Shown: in pieces, positions 23,101 to 32,871 of the stretch
How positions within the stretch are numbered: position 1 is the first letter of the stretch
Layout: every line of letters begins with the position of its first letter
Source of the DNA: Liolophura sinensis
Lineage: Eukaryota; Mollusca; Polyplacophora; Chitonida; Chitonidae
Assembly: GCF_032854445.1 (NCBI RefSeq)
Contig: NC_088295.1
Span: 49,527,385-49,587,384, forward strand
Length of the DNA: 60,000 bases
Reading direction: 5' to 3'
The notes under the pieces: model-generated
What the model saw: the letters and a program-made list of their open reading frames with translations, nothing else
What the model was told of the DNA's origin: nothing
The model's database searches: none
Translations under genes and position numbers: made by a program

Positions 23101-26100
23101 GCTTTTAGCTGGACCTGAGATGTTTCTCTTTATATTTTCTGGTGGTATTAAAAACTACCGCTGACTTCAACACTTGCTTTTGATTATTTTTTTGTTGTTT
23201 TTTTTTTTTTGTTTCTTTGGGGTTTTTTTTTATTTATTTTTTGTTGGTTTCATTATTGGTTCTACTTTTGCAGCAATTAAGGGAACTACAAAAGAGAGAA
23301 AAACAGTTACAAATGAAAGAGGAAGAGTTGAAGAGGATGCGAATGAATATGTCTAATGCTGCAAATCCTGCTCAACCGACTTTGCCAAACCCCCCTGCGA
23401 CCATGGCAACCACATCAAATTCAGCAGAGGTACTTAAGTTACTTTATAACCAAATTGTTTTTACCTTATTAGGTGTTGCAATGTTGTGGCAATTTTTAAG
23501 GATTTTGCCCTGTCACCTTGCATTTTACGTCCTAAATTTGTGCTAAAATATTTCATTTTCATGCAAGAAGGTTGAGAATACAAAACTAATCATATATTTT
23601 TGCCTTACAAAAATAATGTGTATACATGTATTTGAAATGCACATTTTTAAAGATGACGGTGAGCAATTTTTAGGACACATCAATGTTGCTTCCAAATGTT
23701 GTCTACTAGCATGATATATATATTCATGCGATCAAATCCAATGTGCACCTAAGGGTTTTGAAAATAGGATGAAAACATCCACATGTGTTTTAGCTGTGTA
23801 CAAGAGTCAAGAGAGTTATCTCCAGTAGGGCTGGTAAGGCTTGACCTTCCCTCACGATGTGCTTATGTCACATTCAATAGAAAAGCCTTTTTGTACCTCA
23901 GAGAGATTACATCAGAATAACTAAAATGTACATGTCATTGTTCTAAGGCTTGTGCATGTCTTGATAGCGGCTCTGACAGACACATGTTGGAACTGTTCTT
24001 CAAGACAGTGGAAACAACATCCTGTGACAAAAAGAATTTCACAAATAATTGAAATATAGTATTCTGTTGTTGGCAAAATGCTGATTGACAGTTTTTAATT
24101 TCTGTCTGTTTGTAAAATTTTAGCCGATTGATGTGAAACCGGATGAGGCTGATTTGTTGCGAGCACAGAGAGAGTTGACAGAGGCTAAGCGAAGAGAAAC
24201 CCAACAGACTCAGCTTATAGAACAGCTCCAGCAGCAGAAAGACCTGCTGGAGAAGAAACAGCGTGATGTGCTGAAGATAGCAGAGTCAATCACAATCAAG
24301 CAAATACAAGACACGGTGAGTGTGGCAAGATCTGTTCTAGCCAAATCAATCGCAATCAAGTAAATACAAAACACTATAAGTGTGGCAAGGTGTGTTCATA
24401 GCCGAATCAATCGCAATCAAGTAAATACAAGACACGGTGAGTGTGGTAAGATCTGTTCATAGCTGAGTCAATTATAATCAAACAAATACAAGACATGGTG
24501 AGTGTGGCAAGATCTGTTCATGGCTGAGTCAATTATAATCAAGCAAATACAAGACATGGTGAGTGTGGCAAGATCTGTTCTAGCCAAATCAATTGCAATC
24601 AAGTAAATACAAGACACGGTAAGTGTGGCAAGATCTGGTGATTGCTGACTCAATTGCAATCAAGCAAATACAAGATAGGTGAGTCAATCACTTGCAAGAC
24701 ACAGTAAGTGTGACAGGATCTGTTGATTGTTGAGTCAGTCGCAATCAGGCGAATACAAGATAGCTGAGTTAATTGTGATCTTTAAGATAACAATCACAAT
24801 CAGTAAGTATAAAATAAGTGTGACAAGTTCTGTTATGATTGAGTCAATAACAGTCATATATATAAGGGATGATCTGTTATTCATTAGCTACAATCAAGCA
24901 TGATGGCGTTATGTGACAGCATAAGTTTTAAAGACTGTTAATCATCTATTCATTCCCTTTGTGTTACAGGAAGCATCCAATGGACCCAATCAAACTCTGG
25001 AGTTTGGAGGGTGAGTAATAAACATGTTTAAGCATTTTTGTCGTTAAATACCATATGACAAATTTACAAATGACATGGACATAAAGATATCTGACATAGT
25101 ATGTCATGACTCCATGATTAAAGCCACAGCTTTATACCAGAGGTACATTTAGATATGGTTAGAGTGGATTTCTGATGACAAATTTGAAGAAAAATTTAAG
25201 ATGCTGATGGTCATGGGTAATTTACTTCTTTTGGTCCAGGTGAAAATCAAATGTTTAACATTAAAGTGTCTCTTTGCATCTGAGCTGAAGTAAATGAGTG
25301 CAGAAGGACAGAAACCCATTCCAAACTACTGGCACTTGTAAATAATAGTTAATGGTTTTGTAACGATTCTCCAGTAAACACTTAAACTTTTTGTACTGTT
25401 ACGTTTTTTGCAAGACAAAAGACGTTTACAATCAGTGGGATTTGTCCCGTGCAGTAAATTTGGTTTTATGTATGTTTGTGTATTTATATTCAGCCTAAGA
25501 GTTTCATTTTGGAAATAGACTGTGAATGTTAGTGATATCTGTACAGTTTCCACCACTGTTAAAGTGAAATATAGCAGACAGTTACATATAAGCCTTTCTG
25601 AGTTTCAGTATCATTTTCTCAGAAGTAGATGTTTCATATTTGTTTTTGCTGATTTTAGGACTGGTCAGAAAAGGCCATTGGACTCTGAAGAAGACAGTTC
25701 CAACAAGCGTGTCCGTGTGGTGACATCAGATGGGGAAGTGATGTATGTGGTACAGGGAGATGACACACCCAAACCTCTGATTGATCTCACACTCAGTGAC
25801 GACGAGGCGGAGCCAGCCAAAGCTGCTGAGGAGAGTGGGCAGCAGAAGGACACAGAGACTGGAGCAGGGCAATCTGACAGCCTGTCCGGGGAGGCACCAC
25901 AGGAGGGGTCGGCACAGCTCACAACACTCGCAGAGGAGGAGCGAGACATCAAGCCGGACCTGGATGAGCTGGATAGAAGGATACTGGAGGCACAGCGCGC
26001 CATGGGCATGGTGGATGATCCGGAGGCTGCTAAGTCCTCTGAATCGGCACAAGCTGAGGGTGAAACGCAAGGCATGGACACACCCAGTGCGACTGATGGG

Positions 26101-27087
26101 GAGGACAATAATACTCAGGCAGCAGAGGATTCTAATCCAACAGCCACAGAATCCCTCACTGAAGCAGGTGATTCGAATGCTGAGCCCAAAGTGGGTGAGG
26201 CTGGTGGTGGCAGTGGTGAGGAATCAGAGCAGTGTGTGAAGGCAGCAGGGACAGATGGGGAGGGGGATGAGGCTATGGACACAGGGGCAAGCGAGGGAAC
26301 AGAAGATGCCGAGGGGAACGCCAAGACAGCCAACACAGAGACGCTGTCTGAAGCAGGGAAAGAGTCTGCAGCAGGTTCAGCTGCAGGTCAACTGGACGAT
26401 GTGGGCGATGACGACTTTGGTGGCGATTTCCCGGAGGATGACGAGGGTGATGAGTTTTTGAGAGACTCAGAAACTCCCAATGACCCCGAGAGAGCATCAT
26501 CAAGGACATCCAAGGAGAGTAGGGAGGGAAAAGGTCAGGAAGGGGATATGGAAGATCAGAAGTCCAACGGAAATGAAGACTACTGTCAAAACAAAGATGA
26601 CAATGGCAGCGAGGAGAAAACATCAGAGCAACTAAAAGAGGAGGATGATGACAAGAAATCTAATGTCCCTGAAAGTGATGCTAAAGACATGAAAAGTGAA
26701 GAGAAAACGGACAGTATTAAAGATGAGAAACTTAATGTGAAATCTCTCACCAATGGAGAAGCAGCGGGTGGGAAAGGTCCACACTTTGAGAACAAACCTA
26801 AACTGAGTAAGATTGTGAAAACACGAGGAGTTCAGACGTTACCTGTGGAAATTAAGGGCATGTTGACTGATTCGTATAACTTCTCCAAACTAGCCCCAAG
26901 TGAAATTCATCATTTGCTAGTGCAGAGGACAAATGAACTGGAGGGACTGCGGAAAAATGTGCGTGAACTGTTGCGAATCATTTTACCAGAGGTGGACTTG
27001 GGCACCCCAGACTCCATTGACCTGGTGGTACAGGAAGTGATTCAAGTGAACCAAACAGAGGCAGCTTCTTCCGGTCCTCCGAAGTGA
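8154..27087 (+). CDS. MORC3: MORC3-type GHKL ATPase with CW zinc finger (complete, 17 coding exons)
   Basis: Exons: 8154-8192, 8285-8357, 14723-14855, 15445-15662, 16078-16231, 16618-16756, 18079-18207, 19042-19161, 19852-19949, 20480-20575, 21132-21260, 22015-22098, 22353-22383, 23274-23429, 24124-24315, 24970-25010, 25659-27087. They sum to 3261 nt (1086 aa plus stop) with every phase consistent. The GHKL ATPase has motif I ELIDNAYD (E35, N39), motif II DNGNGM (D67) and motif [18 protein letters not shown] (98-112). An S5-like region follows. The CW zinc finger has C410, C413, C434 and C445 with W407 and W432. Residues about 471-597 are coiled-coil-like. The last exon has a nuclear-localisation-like KRP/NKRVR pair, a SUMO-interaction motif, a long acidic region and a conserved C-terminal helix. 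MORC3 is a nuclear, DNA-clamping ATPase that reads H3K4me through CW and associates with PML bodies in vertebrates. The start was chosen because the 39-nt exon joins in phase 0 and resembles the vertebrate N-terminus. Confidence 0.94.
9899..9961. repeat. Perfect 27-bp inverted repeat with 9-nt loop
   Basis: Arms 9899-9925 and 9935-9961 are exact reverse complements (left arm begins AAAACAAATGGCATTTTC), loop ATCCCTTAC. It lies in MORC3 intron 2, outside the transposon. A transcript would form a 27-bp duplex. Function unknown. Confidence 0.9.
11610..12206. repeat. Subterminal cluster of TGTCTTTACCGTT motifs (left)
   Basis: Forward copies at about 11611, 11796, 11978, 12123 and 12146; reverse copies at about 12171-12184 and 12191-12206. 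The same word occurs in the terminal repeats at 11451-11463 and 14633-14648. Clustered subterminal repeats of this sort are transposase-binding sites in several cut-and-paste families; that role is inferred. Confidence 0.65.
12982..13112. mobile_element. Foldback pair of SINE tails
   Basis: A minus-strand SINE tail (12982-13037) is followed at once by a plus-strand one (13048-13112), giving an inverted repeat around the ATACTCAAGAAT/ATTCTTGAGTAC core. Nested in the 11422-14674 transposon. Confidence 0.75.
14451..14488. repeat. Subterminal motif pair (right), imperfect inverted repeat
   Basis: A forward TTGTCTTTACCATTA and a reverse TAACGGTACAGACAAAG copy of the transposon's internal motif lie back to back with a few bases between them, forming a short palindrome near the element's right end. 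Confidence 0.6.
14615..14635 (+). repeat. A21 homopolymer
   Basis: Twenty-one consecutive A residues abut the inner edge of the right terminal repeat. Length polymorphism or assembly error is likely here. Confidence 0.9.
14964..15206 (+). mobile_element. tRNA-derived SINE, diverged plus-strand copy
   Basis: Head with GACCTCAGTGGCTGAG and GAATTCAAGTCC, body, and tail CACCAATCTGATAAAC. MORC3 intron 3. Confidence 0.85.
15663..16077 (+). other. U12-type AT-AC intron of MORC3 (intron 4)
   Basis: No GT donor in the right phase follows the conserved VFVPI strand. The exon runs into ATATCCTTTT at 15663, the consensus 5' site of AT-AC introns of the minor spliceosome. TTCCTTAAC at 16060-16068 is a perfect U12 branch-point match, 9-11 bases before an AC at 16076-16077. 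Joining 15662 to 16078 gives phase 1/1 and the peptide [17 protein letters not shown], which aligns without gaps to the vertebrate MORC3 linker. AC at 16079-16080 would also keep frame, one residue shorter. Confidence 0.88.
18208..19041 (+). other. Probable U12-type GT-AG intron of MORC3 (intron 7)
   Basis: The 5' splice site is GTATCCTTTT, the canonical U12 GT-AG donor. TTTCTTAAC at 19022-19030 differs by one base from the U12 branch consensus and lies about 12 bases before the AG at 19040-19041, the usual U12 spacing. Flanking exons join in phase 0 (KPHFL/PRPVKI). A 5'-truncated SINE sits at 18774-18968, just upstream of the branch site. Confidence 0.8.
18774..18968 (-). mobile_element. 5'-truncated SINE
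   Basis: Tail and body plus the B-box region (GAACTCACAGCG), lacking the first half of the tRNA head. In the U12-type intron 7 of MORC3. Confidence 0.85.
20953..21073 (-). mobile_element. SINE fragment
   Basis: Tail and half of the body; MORC3 intron 10, close to the CW exon acceptor. Confidence 0.8.
22578..22835 (+). other. Unexplained 86-codon open stretch in MORC3 intron 13
   Basis: An open frame without an initiating ATG at its start, higher in GC than the intron around it, reads [18 protein letters not shown] and ends at TGA 22833. A plausible acceptor (TTTTACAG) ends at 22652, but no donor in the phase needed for exons 13 and 14 is apparent. I do not recognise the peptide. It may be a remnant of a mobile-element gene or an alternative exon. 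Confidence 0.3.
23021..23093 (+). mobile_element. SINE tail fragment
   Basis: CATAATGCTGGCTGTCATC to AATAAATAAA; MORC3 intron 13. Confidence 0.65.
24286..24780 (+). repeat. 60-bp minisatellite built on an exon/5' splice-site junction of MORC3
   Basis: About seven to eight copies of a roughly 60-61-bp unit start inside exon 15 (coding [10 protein letters not shown]) and run into intron 15. Each unit contains CAAATACAAGACACG followed by a donor-like GTGAGTGTGGCAAG. Donor-like GTGAGT/GTAAGT copies remain at about 24435, 24497, 24558 and 24619; the copy at 24375 has lost the GT. Reading past the authentic donor at 24316 reaches an in-frame TAA at 24361. Confidence 0.9.
25659..27087 (+). other. 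MORC3 terminal exon: NLS, SUMO-interaction motif, acidic region, C-terminal helix
   Basis: The 476-codon last exon begins in phase 2. It encodes, in order: a bipartite basic signal ([16 protein letters not shown], about 615-630); a SUMO-interaction-like core [11 protein letters not shown] (about 650-660) in which hydrophobics are followed by acids; about 300 residues very rich in E, D, S, G and A; a lysine/glutamate region; and a C-terminal segment ([13 protein letters not shown] ... [10 protein letters not shown]) resembling the end of vertebrate MORC3. The acidic region is the main reason this protein is longer than the human one (939 aa). The stop is TGA at 27085-27087. Confidence 0.9.
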
Positions 27088-29544
27088 GACTTCAAACATC
27101 TGCCACACTAAATCCTGTCATAGTCATTTTGTTGTCGTGTCAAGTCTCGCATCAAGTGAGTTGACAGCGACATAAAGTCATCACTCAAGTCATAGTTAAT
27201 ATATGATCATGCATTTACCATAGCTGTTTTTTTTAAAGTAACATGTCACGTACCTCAAACATGTTTTTGTCATCAGAATGTTCAGGTCACTCAGTACCAA
27301 ATTAGCAAGTTCTCAAAATAGAGTGTGAAAGTTTCTAGTTCTAGTTTGCATTTTTTATTTCCAAATTCAAAAGTTAGAAAGGATAGATGTGTTGAATTTA
27401 TCTGAAGATTACATCTTGTCCGGTGGAAATGTTGTCGTGTGAAGGTTTCAATTTGTTGTCAATCAGTCAACCAGTGCTGTAGATACATGTATGTCCATTT
27501 TAGCATCCCTCACACCAGAATGAAGAGATTTTTGTTTTTGAAATTTCCCATACATGTATCATGTCAGTCCTGTGTATGAAAGTCACAAAAAAATGAATTA
27601 GGAACATTGTTAATCTCAGAGACCAGTTTTGCTCAGATTAGAATAACGAAGAAGAAATTTTTCATGTAACTCTGAGAATTGGAGCCAGTCAAAGTATTCT
27701 TCGAGGACTGCATTTGTATCATGGAGGTAATCCTGATGATGGCTCAAATCTGGCGACACAAATACAGTTTGACATCAGTTAATACTCAAAGTTACCTTTG
27801 TTCTGTTTCATGAATGCTATACTAGAACGCCTTCCGTTTTTCTGATGTTCGACAAGTCTAACATCACAGAAATAATAAATTTGAAAGCATAATTCATCCA
27901 TCCAAGTGATAATTATTGGAGAGTAAGTGATCAGAATGAAAACGATCGGTAGAGCTCGTGAAACCATGATGTCAGTTGCAACTTGCATGTACCCTATTTT
28001 TGGTCACAGGTTTGCAAACCCTACATTCATTTTTCAGATGAGGACTTTAGATTTTACACATACATCACCAAATAATGAATGTAATGCAGAAAACATTCAA
28101 AGTGTCCGTTTGACTAAGAAGTAATCATACAAAGTCATTAGTTAATCTTTTGGCTACGTGTACCATCTACAAAGAGCCTGGTAGTATGCAATTGATTTAT
28201 CAGCAGTGTTTCTCTTGTGTGTTTATGTGGAGAAAATATTAGCTTGATAACGGGACATGACCTGGATTTACTTGGTGGTGTGATCTTGTTCAGTGGCCTA
28301 GAATATATTTGAAGACTTGTGAGCTCTATTACCAGTACCGTAATAAGAGTTTACTAAAATATTTTCTATACTGTACATTATATTGAAATGACCTGTTAAG
28401 TATGTTTTGGAGGGTAGTATGCTAGACATCTAAATTATTCAGCGAAACAAAGAAAAATAAGATTTAAAAGTTGAAAACTTCATTTGAAGAATGTTTCCTA
28501 CAGTCAGAGCTGGTTTTGGCTGGAATATTAGATAGCAAATACCTTTTGTTATACAACTGTGCATTACTCTCTCTATGACAGACCTCTGTCTGTTTTATGG
28601 TTGCTAGATTGTAGGGCTACTGCCTCTGACTAACGAGAGTTAACTGTACATGTACACAAATTCATCTATTATGTGAGAAATGATTTTTTTTTTTTAAGGA
28701 GCATTGTTCATTTTTATATTTACCCATATTCTTAAGTTATTTATTCATTGAATTCCATTTTATTTTTCCAAAACTTTTCACTTTGCACACAAAAAGTCCA
28801 CATGGTTACAAGATTGTATGATGGTCAGCATTAATTTGCATGTACATAGCATATTCCATATGTGTAATAGCACCAGTGGATGGGAATCATTTCACAATTA
28901 TATGTACATTGGTATGTAGGCCTTATAAAAAGGTGGACCTAGCCATTCAAACGGCACTGCCTGAATTATGTTTTTCATGTACTTTTTACATTTTTCTTTC
29001 TTGCCAAGTCTTTTCTGATTTTTTTTTAAGTCGTAACCTTTGTATGTGAATGCACTGTGCACATAGCAAATATATAAATGTACTTCTTTCAAAAACATAA
29101 TGACTGTTTTGTTTCCTTATTTAAGTGCATGTTGACATATTTATTTACCAGTTTAAAGCATGAACAGAGGCTGTTTGGTTGTACCCTTTGAGTAAGCTTT
29201 TGTTCGAAATAATAGAGAAAGTGAGAATGCTCAATTGTGTGGTTTCATTAGTAGTATTAATAGTATTCTTACCTGTTCATCTGCGGTCCAGTTTATAGGC
29301 AGTGAAAGACATTGTGAAGAGATGCCAGATTTTGCCACACTACACCTGGGTCAATGTTCTATTCTATTACAATTGTGATTTGATGGCGAAATTCATAAAC
29401 GGTTTGATATTCGTACCCTAATTCCTCAACCTTTTCGCATGTGAATGAACAATTTTCAGTGCACCGTATGCACATTTTCAGTTTGATTTTGGGGACAAAA
29501 CTACATTTGATGGATTGGTCCATTTTAGGGACGTTAAAAGAGCA
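27088..29544 (+). other. MORC3 3' untranslated region and downstream sequence, no gene seen
   Basis: No exon-like open frame with splice borders on either strand. An AATAAA lies at 27874-27879, but I cannot tell whether it is used. AT-rich, with T tracts near 28685. Confidence 0.5.
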
Positions 29545-29660
29545 GTCGAAATCCGTCCTGCAACAAGAAGGCACATTACATGCACTCTAAGGATTCCTTC
29601 GTCATCATGACTGAAAAATTGTTAAGTACAACGTTAAACCCAAAGCACTCACTCACTTCT
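29545..29660 (+). mobile_element. 3' part of the second dispersed repeat family
   Basis: Shares about 110 bases with 48140-48250 (GAAATCCGTCCTGCAACAAG through the CACTCACTCAC tail), with scattered mismatches. Confidence 0.7.
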
Positions 29661-29677
29661 ATATATAAAGTGCATTG

Positions 29678-29851
29678 GAAGGTCTTCAAGCAACCTGCAG
29701 ATGGTCGTTGGTTCCCCCCCCCACCAGACGCTTCCCAGGCTACCCCCCCCCCCCCTCCCGGGCTCCCCTCCCCCCAACATAATGCTGGCAGCTTATAAGT
29801 GAAATGAAATATTCTTGAGTACTTAATAGCACACCAAGCAAAATAAATAAG
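29678..29851 (+). mobile_element. SINE fragment interrupted by a C-rich tract
   Basis: Body and tail of the SINE with a poly-C expansion at about 29716-29777 (several runs of 6 to 13 C). The region is prone to sequencing error. Confidence 0.7.
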
Positions 29852-30474
29852 TGTAAATGGGGGAAAACAATGTCAAACAGAACTATTGATTGCTATCGTG
29901 GGTAGTTGCCAAGACGTCCAATTTCTCTGGATTCACCGTACAAATTACCGCCTGTGGTTTGATTTTGTCTCTGCTATAACAGAGCAATGTCACTTGGCGA
30001 CACTTCCTTATTTCATGGCATAGGGAGAGTTTACCAATTTTTACATGGAGAGGTACACAGAATATATGTATGTATGTATATTATATGATTGGGGTTTAAT
30101 GTCATACTTAAGAATTTTTCTGTCAAATGACAACGAGGAGCTTTTAGGTGTGTGGACGTACAAATATTGTGTCTTTTTGTGCTGCCAGTCTATGCTGCCA
30201 AAGTGTTGCCACAACTGAAGTATCATGCAGAAGACAACAGACATGACACCCCACCCAGTCACATTATACGGACACCGGGCCATTCAGTTCTGCTTCCTAA
30301 CTCTTACCTCTCAACGCTGAGCGCCAAGCAAGGCAGTAGCATGTACCATTTCTCATGTCTTTGGTTACACAGGAAATAGAAGACATACTAAACAGCATTA
30401 GGTTAATCTTCTGAATTTCCCAGATGGATCTGGGTTTTAAATATTAATCCAGACTCCAACACTGCCATATTAAA

Positions 30475-30720
30475 TTTTATTTGATTGTTTTATGCTGCAC
30501 TCAAGATATTTCACTTATACGACAGCATCCAGCATAATGGTGGGAGGAAATCGGGCCCCAAACCCACGACCGTCCGCAGGTTACTGGTAGACCTTCCCAT
30601 GTACAGCCGGAGAGGAAGAAGGCATGTGCTGGACTTGAACTCACAGCGACCACATTGGTGAGAGGCTTCTGGGTCGTTGCGCTGGGCTGTCATGCTAACC
30701 CCCTACGCCAAGGAGGCCGC
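30475..30720 (-). mobile_element. tRNA-derived SINE, diverged near-complete copy
   Basis: Body and head recognisable, with several small deletions (for example in the CCCGGGGGAAACC region). Intergenic between MORC3 and SRRM1. Confidence 0.85.
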
Positions 30721-32871
30721 CCTGACAAGTTGCCTTACCATGCTTTAAAGTGGCAACATCAATTTGCACTAAGGGGTAACGTTGTTGTAATGAAGTAACT
30801 TGAAAACTCAATATGCACTGTACATAGGTATGACTGTCTGTCCACACAGTGGTTTTTAAAGAACGGTTATAATTTTTGGTGGATATATAGTAACAGGTGA
30901 CAATGCATCATGCCACAAATGTGTCTTGTGAGTATAACTGACATATTCTAACGTCAAGCCATATTTATCAGGACAACTCACTCTCCCCATGGTAAGCATG
31001 GGAATCCACAAATGCCCAGTTCAAGTACCAGGGTTAAACCCATACCCCATGTGACCTACATGTGGTATCTGAAAGATCCTCTTTAGTTGGAAATCATCTC
31101 ACTGAAAGTTTACTTCCATGAAAACCATGAGATATACAGCTTAGTCAATCTGATGACTCCATCAAGCATGTCGAAAATAGCTCAGAAAGCAAGATATAAA
31201 CCTCAAAATGTTCAGTTTTCTTCATTTTGTTTTGAGGACGCAAGAAGTACAGTGAAATCAACTAAATACATACTAAAAGAAGTGCCTACTGCATGTAGTA
31301 ATCAACACTGGTGTATTTATGATGAATGACAGGACACCCCACCACGATTAACTGCACATCCTGCATCATTATTAGCTCTACTAATCATATAGAAAGATAT
31401 TTATCTTTCTGGGAAAACTTAAGTTTCAGCGCCAAAAACAATACTTCACAACATTTATTTTCATCTCAAAATGCAGAATTTCAGGCTTACTTCTCCCCTG
31501 ATTTCTACAGCTTTACTTAATACTCGGATTTCTAGGTGCAGGCACTAGAGTAGAGCCTGCAGAAAATCACAACATCTCGTCAGTTAAATGACACACCGTA
31601 GACTAATTTTCAGCCTAGTCCAGGGCTTGTCATTTAACAGAACAGCGCAGTCAACCAGGTCACAGTGAAGGAACAAATACAAAGTATACATGTAACAGTT
31701 GAAAGTGGGTGTCTTAGAACTATCTTTTCATTACCAATTCCAAATTGTCATCCAGGCTAAAATGGTTTATTACAACACCATGCTCAAGAATATTTTACTT
31801 TAGCAGTACATTTCATGGTTAAGGGAAATTCAAACTGGGCCCAGCCGAAAACCACAGCAAGTGAAAGTACAAAACTGGCACGAGGCACACAAGTATTTTA
31901 TCACTTGGCCAAATAGAGCTCAGTAGTGCAACACCATCTAGCATAAGTCAATGTTGCACGCTGCATTCATTGTACCCAGTATACGTCTTGTACTATACAG
32001 CTTTCTTCACAGAACTACGAGAAAAATCTGCTTCAGCTGAACTACATGTGATGAGCTGAACTACCGTAAATGACCCTAAATTTCGTCCACAACTTACTCA
32101 TTTTTCCTGATTTTGAAAGTTCTATAGATGTTTTGAGGTTAACTTAGAACATTATCCTACTGGAAAATTGTAACTTTCAGCACCAAATATAATATTTTGT
32201 GACATTTATTTGCCTCTAAAAATGCATGTATGTGATGAATTGCACTACAAGTGATGAGCTGACAGTGCGTCTCGCCAACTGTAAGAATAACAGAATCTCC
32301 TCAGAAAGATTCACTTCTTTTAGCTCAGTTGTTCTAAACCTCACAACACTTTTCTTTTTTTTTCATTTCCCCTTAACCAAGACAAACAACAAGGAAGACC
32401 AAACTATCACTTTAAATTTTCACACATTTAATGTCAACGTGGCTTTTGTTTTGTGGATGATATTCTGGTGACATTTTATACTTAAACAGTTGACGTTTTA
32501 CAGTGATTCAGTTAGAATAAAATGTGTATAGAACGAATATATATAGTGTCAAGCTAACAAAATAATTTCTTCCATTGTCCTGCAAACAGAGCAGGCTATG
32601 GCAATAATGTCTCTGTCATTTAGTCAATCTAATTGACAGTCAGACAGGTTGCCTACTTTTGCATGCATATTTCCAGAAAGAAATTTAAAAGCATTATGAC
32701 CATCGAGCAAGAGGTTAGCCCAAACTTTTCCAATAAATGAAAACTGTACAAGAACATGCATCAAAACGGCCCTAGAAAACATGATGACTCTTCAGGATAA
32801 GAAATGTGGCAAAGTTCACCATGTTAGAACAGTGTCATTGATAAAGATTAGGATCAAATCCAGATGGCACA
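30721..32871. other. Intergenic region and SRRM1 3' untranslated region, no further gene seen
   Basis: MORC3 and SRRM1 converge here. On the minus strand an AATAAA (plus-strand TTTATT, 32205-32210) lies about 660 bases past the SRRM1 stop. A diverged direct repeat links 31420-31470 with 32163-32225. A weak SINE trace is near 31770-31860. Confidence 0.45.

Noticed and set aside
24468-24659. Repetitive minus-strand peptide ([18 protein letters not shown] type)
   Set aside because: Translation of the 60-bp minisatellite derived from the MORC3 exon 15 border.
25665-26795. Antisense and alternative-frame ORFs over the MORC3 last exon
   Set aside because: Composition shadows of the acidic coding region; no splice borders or homology.
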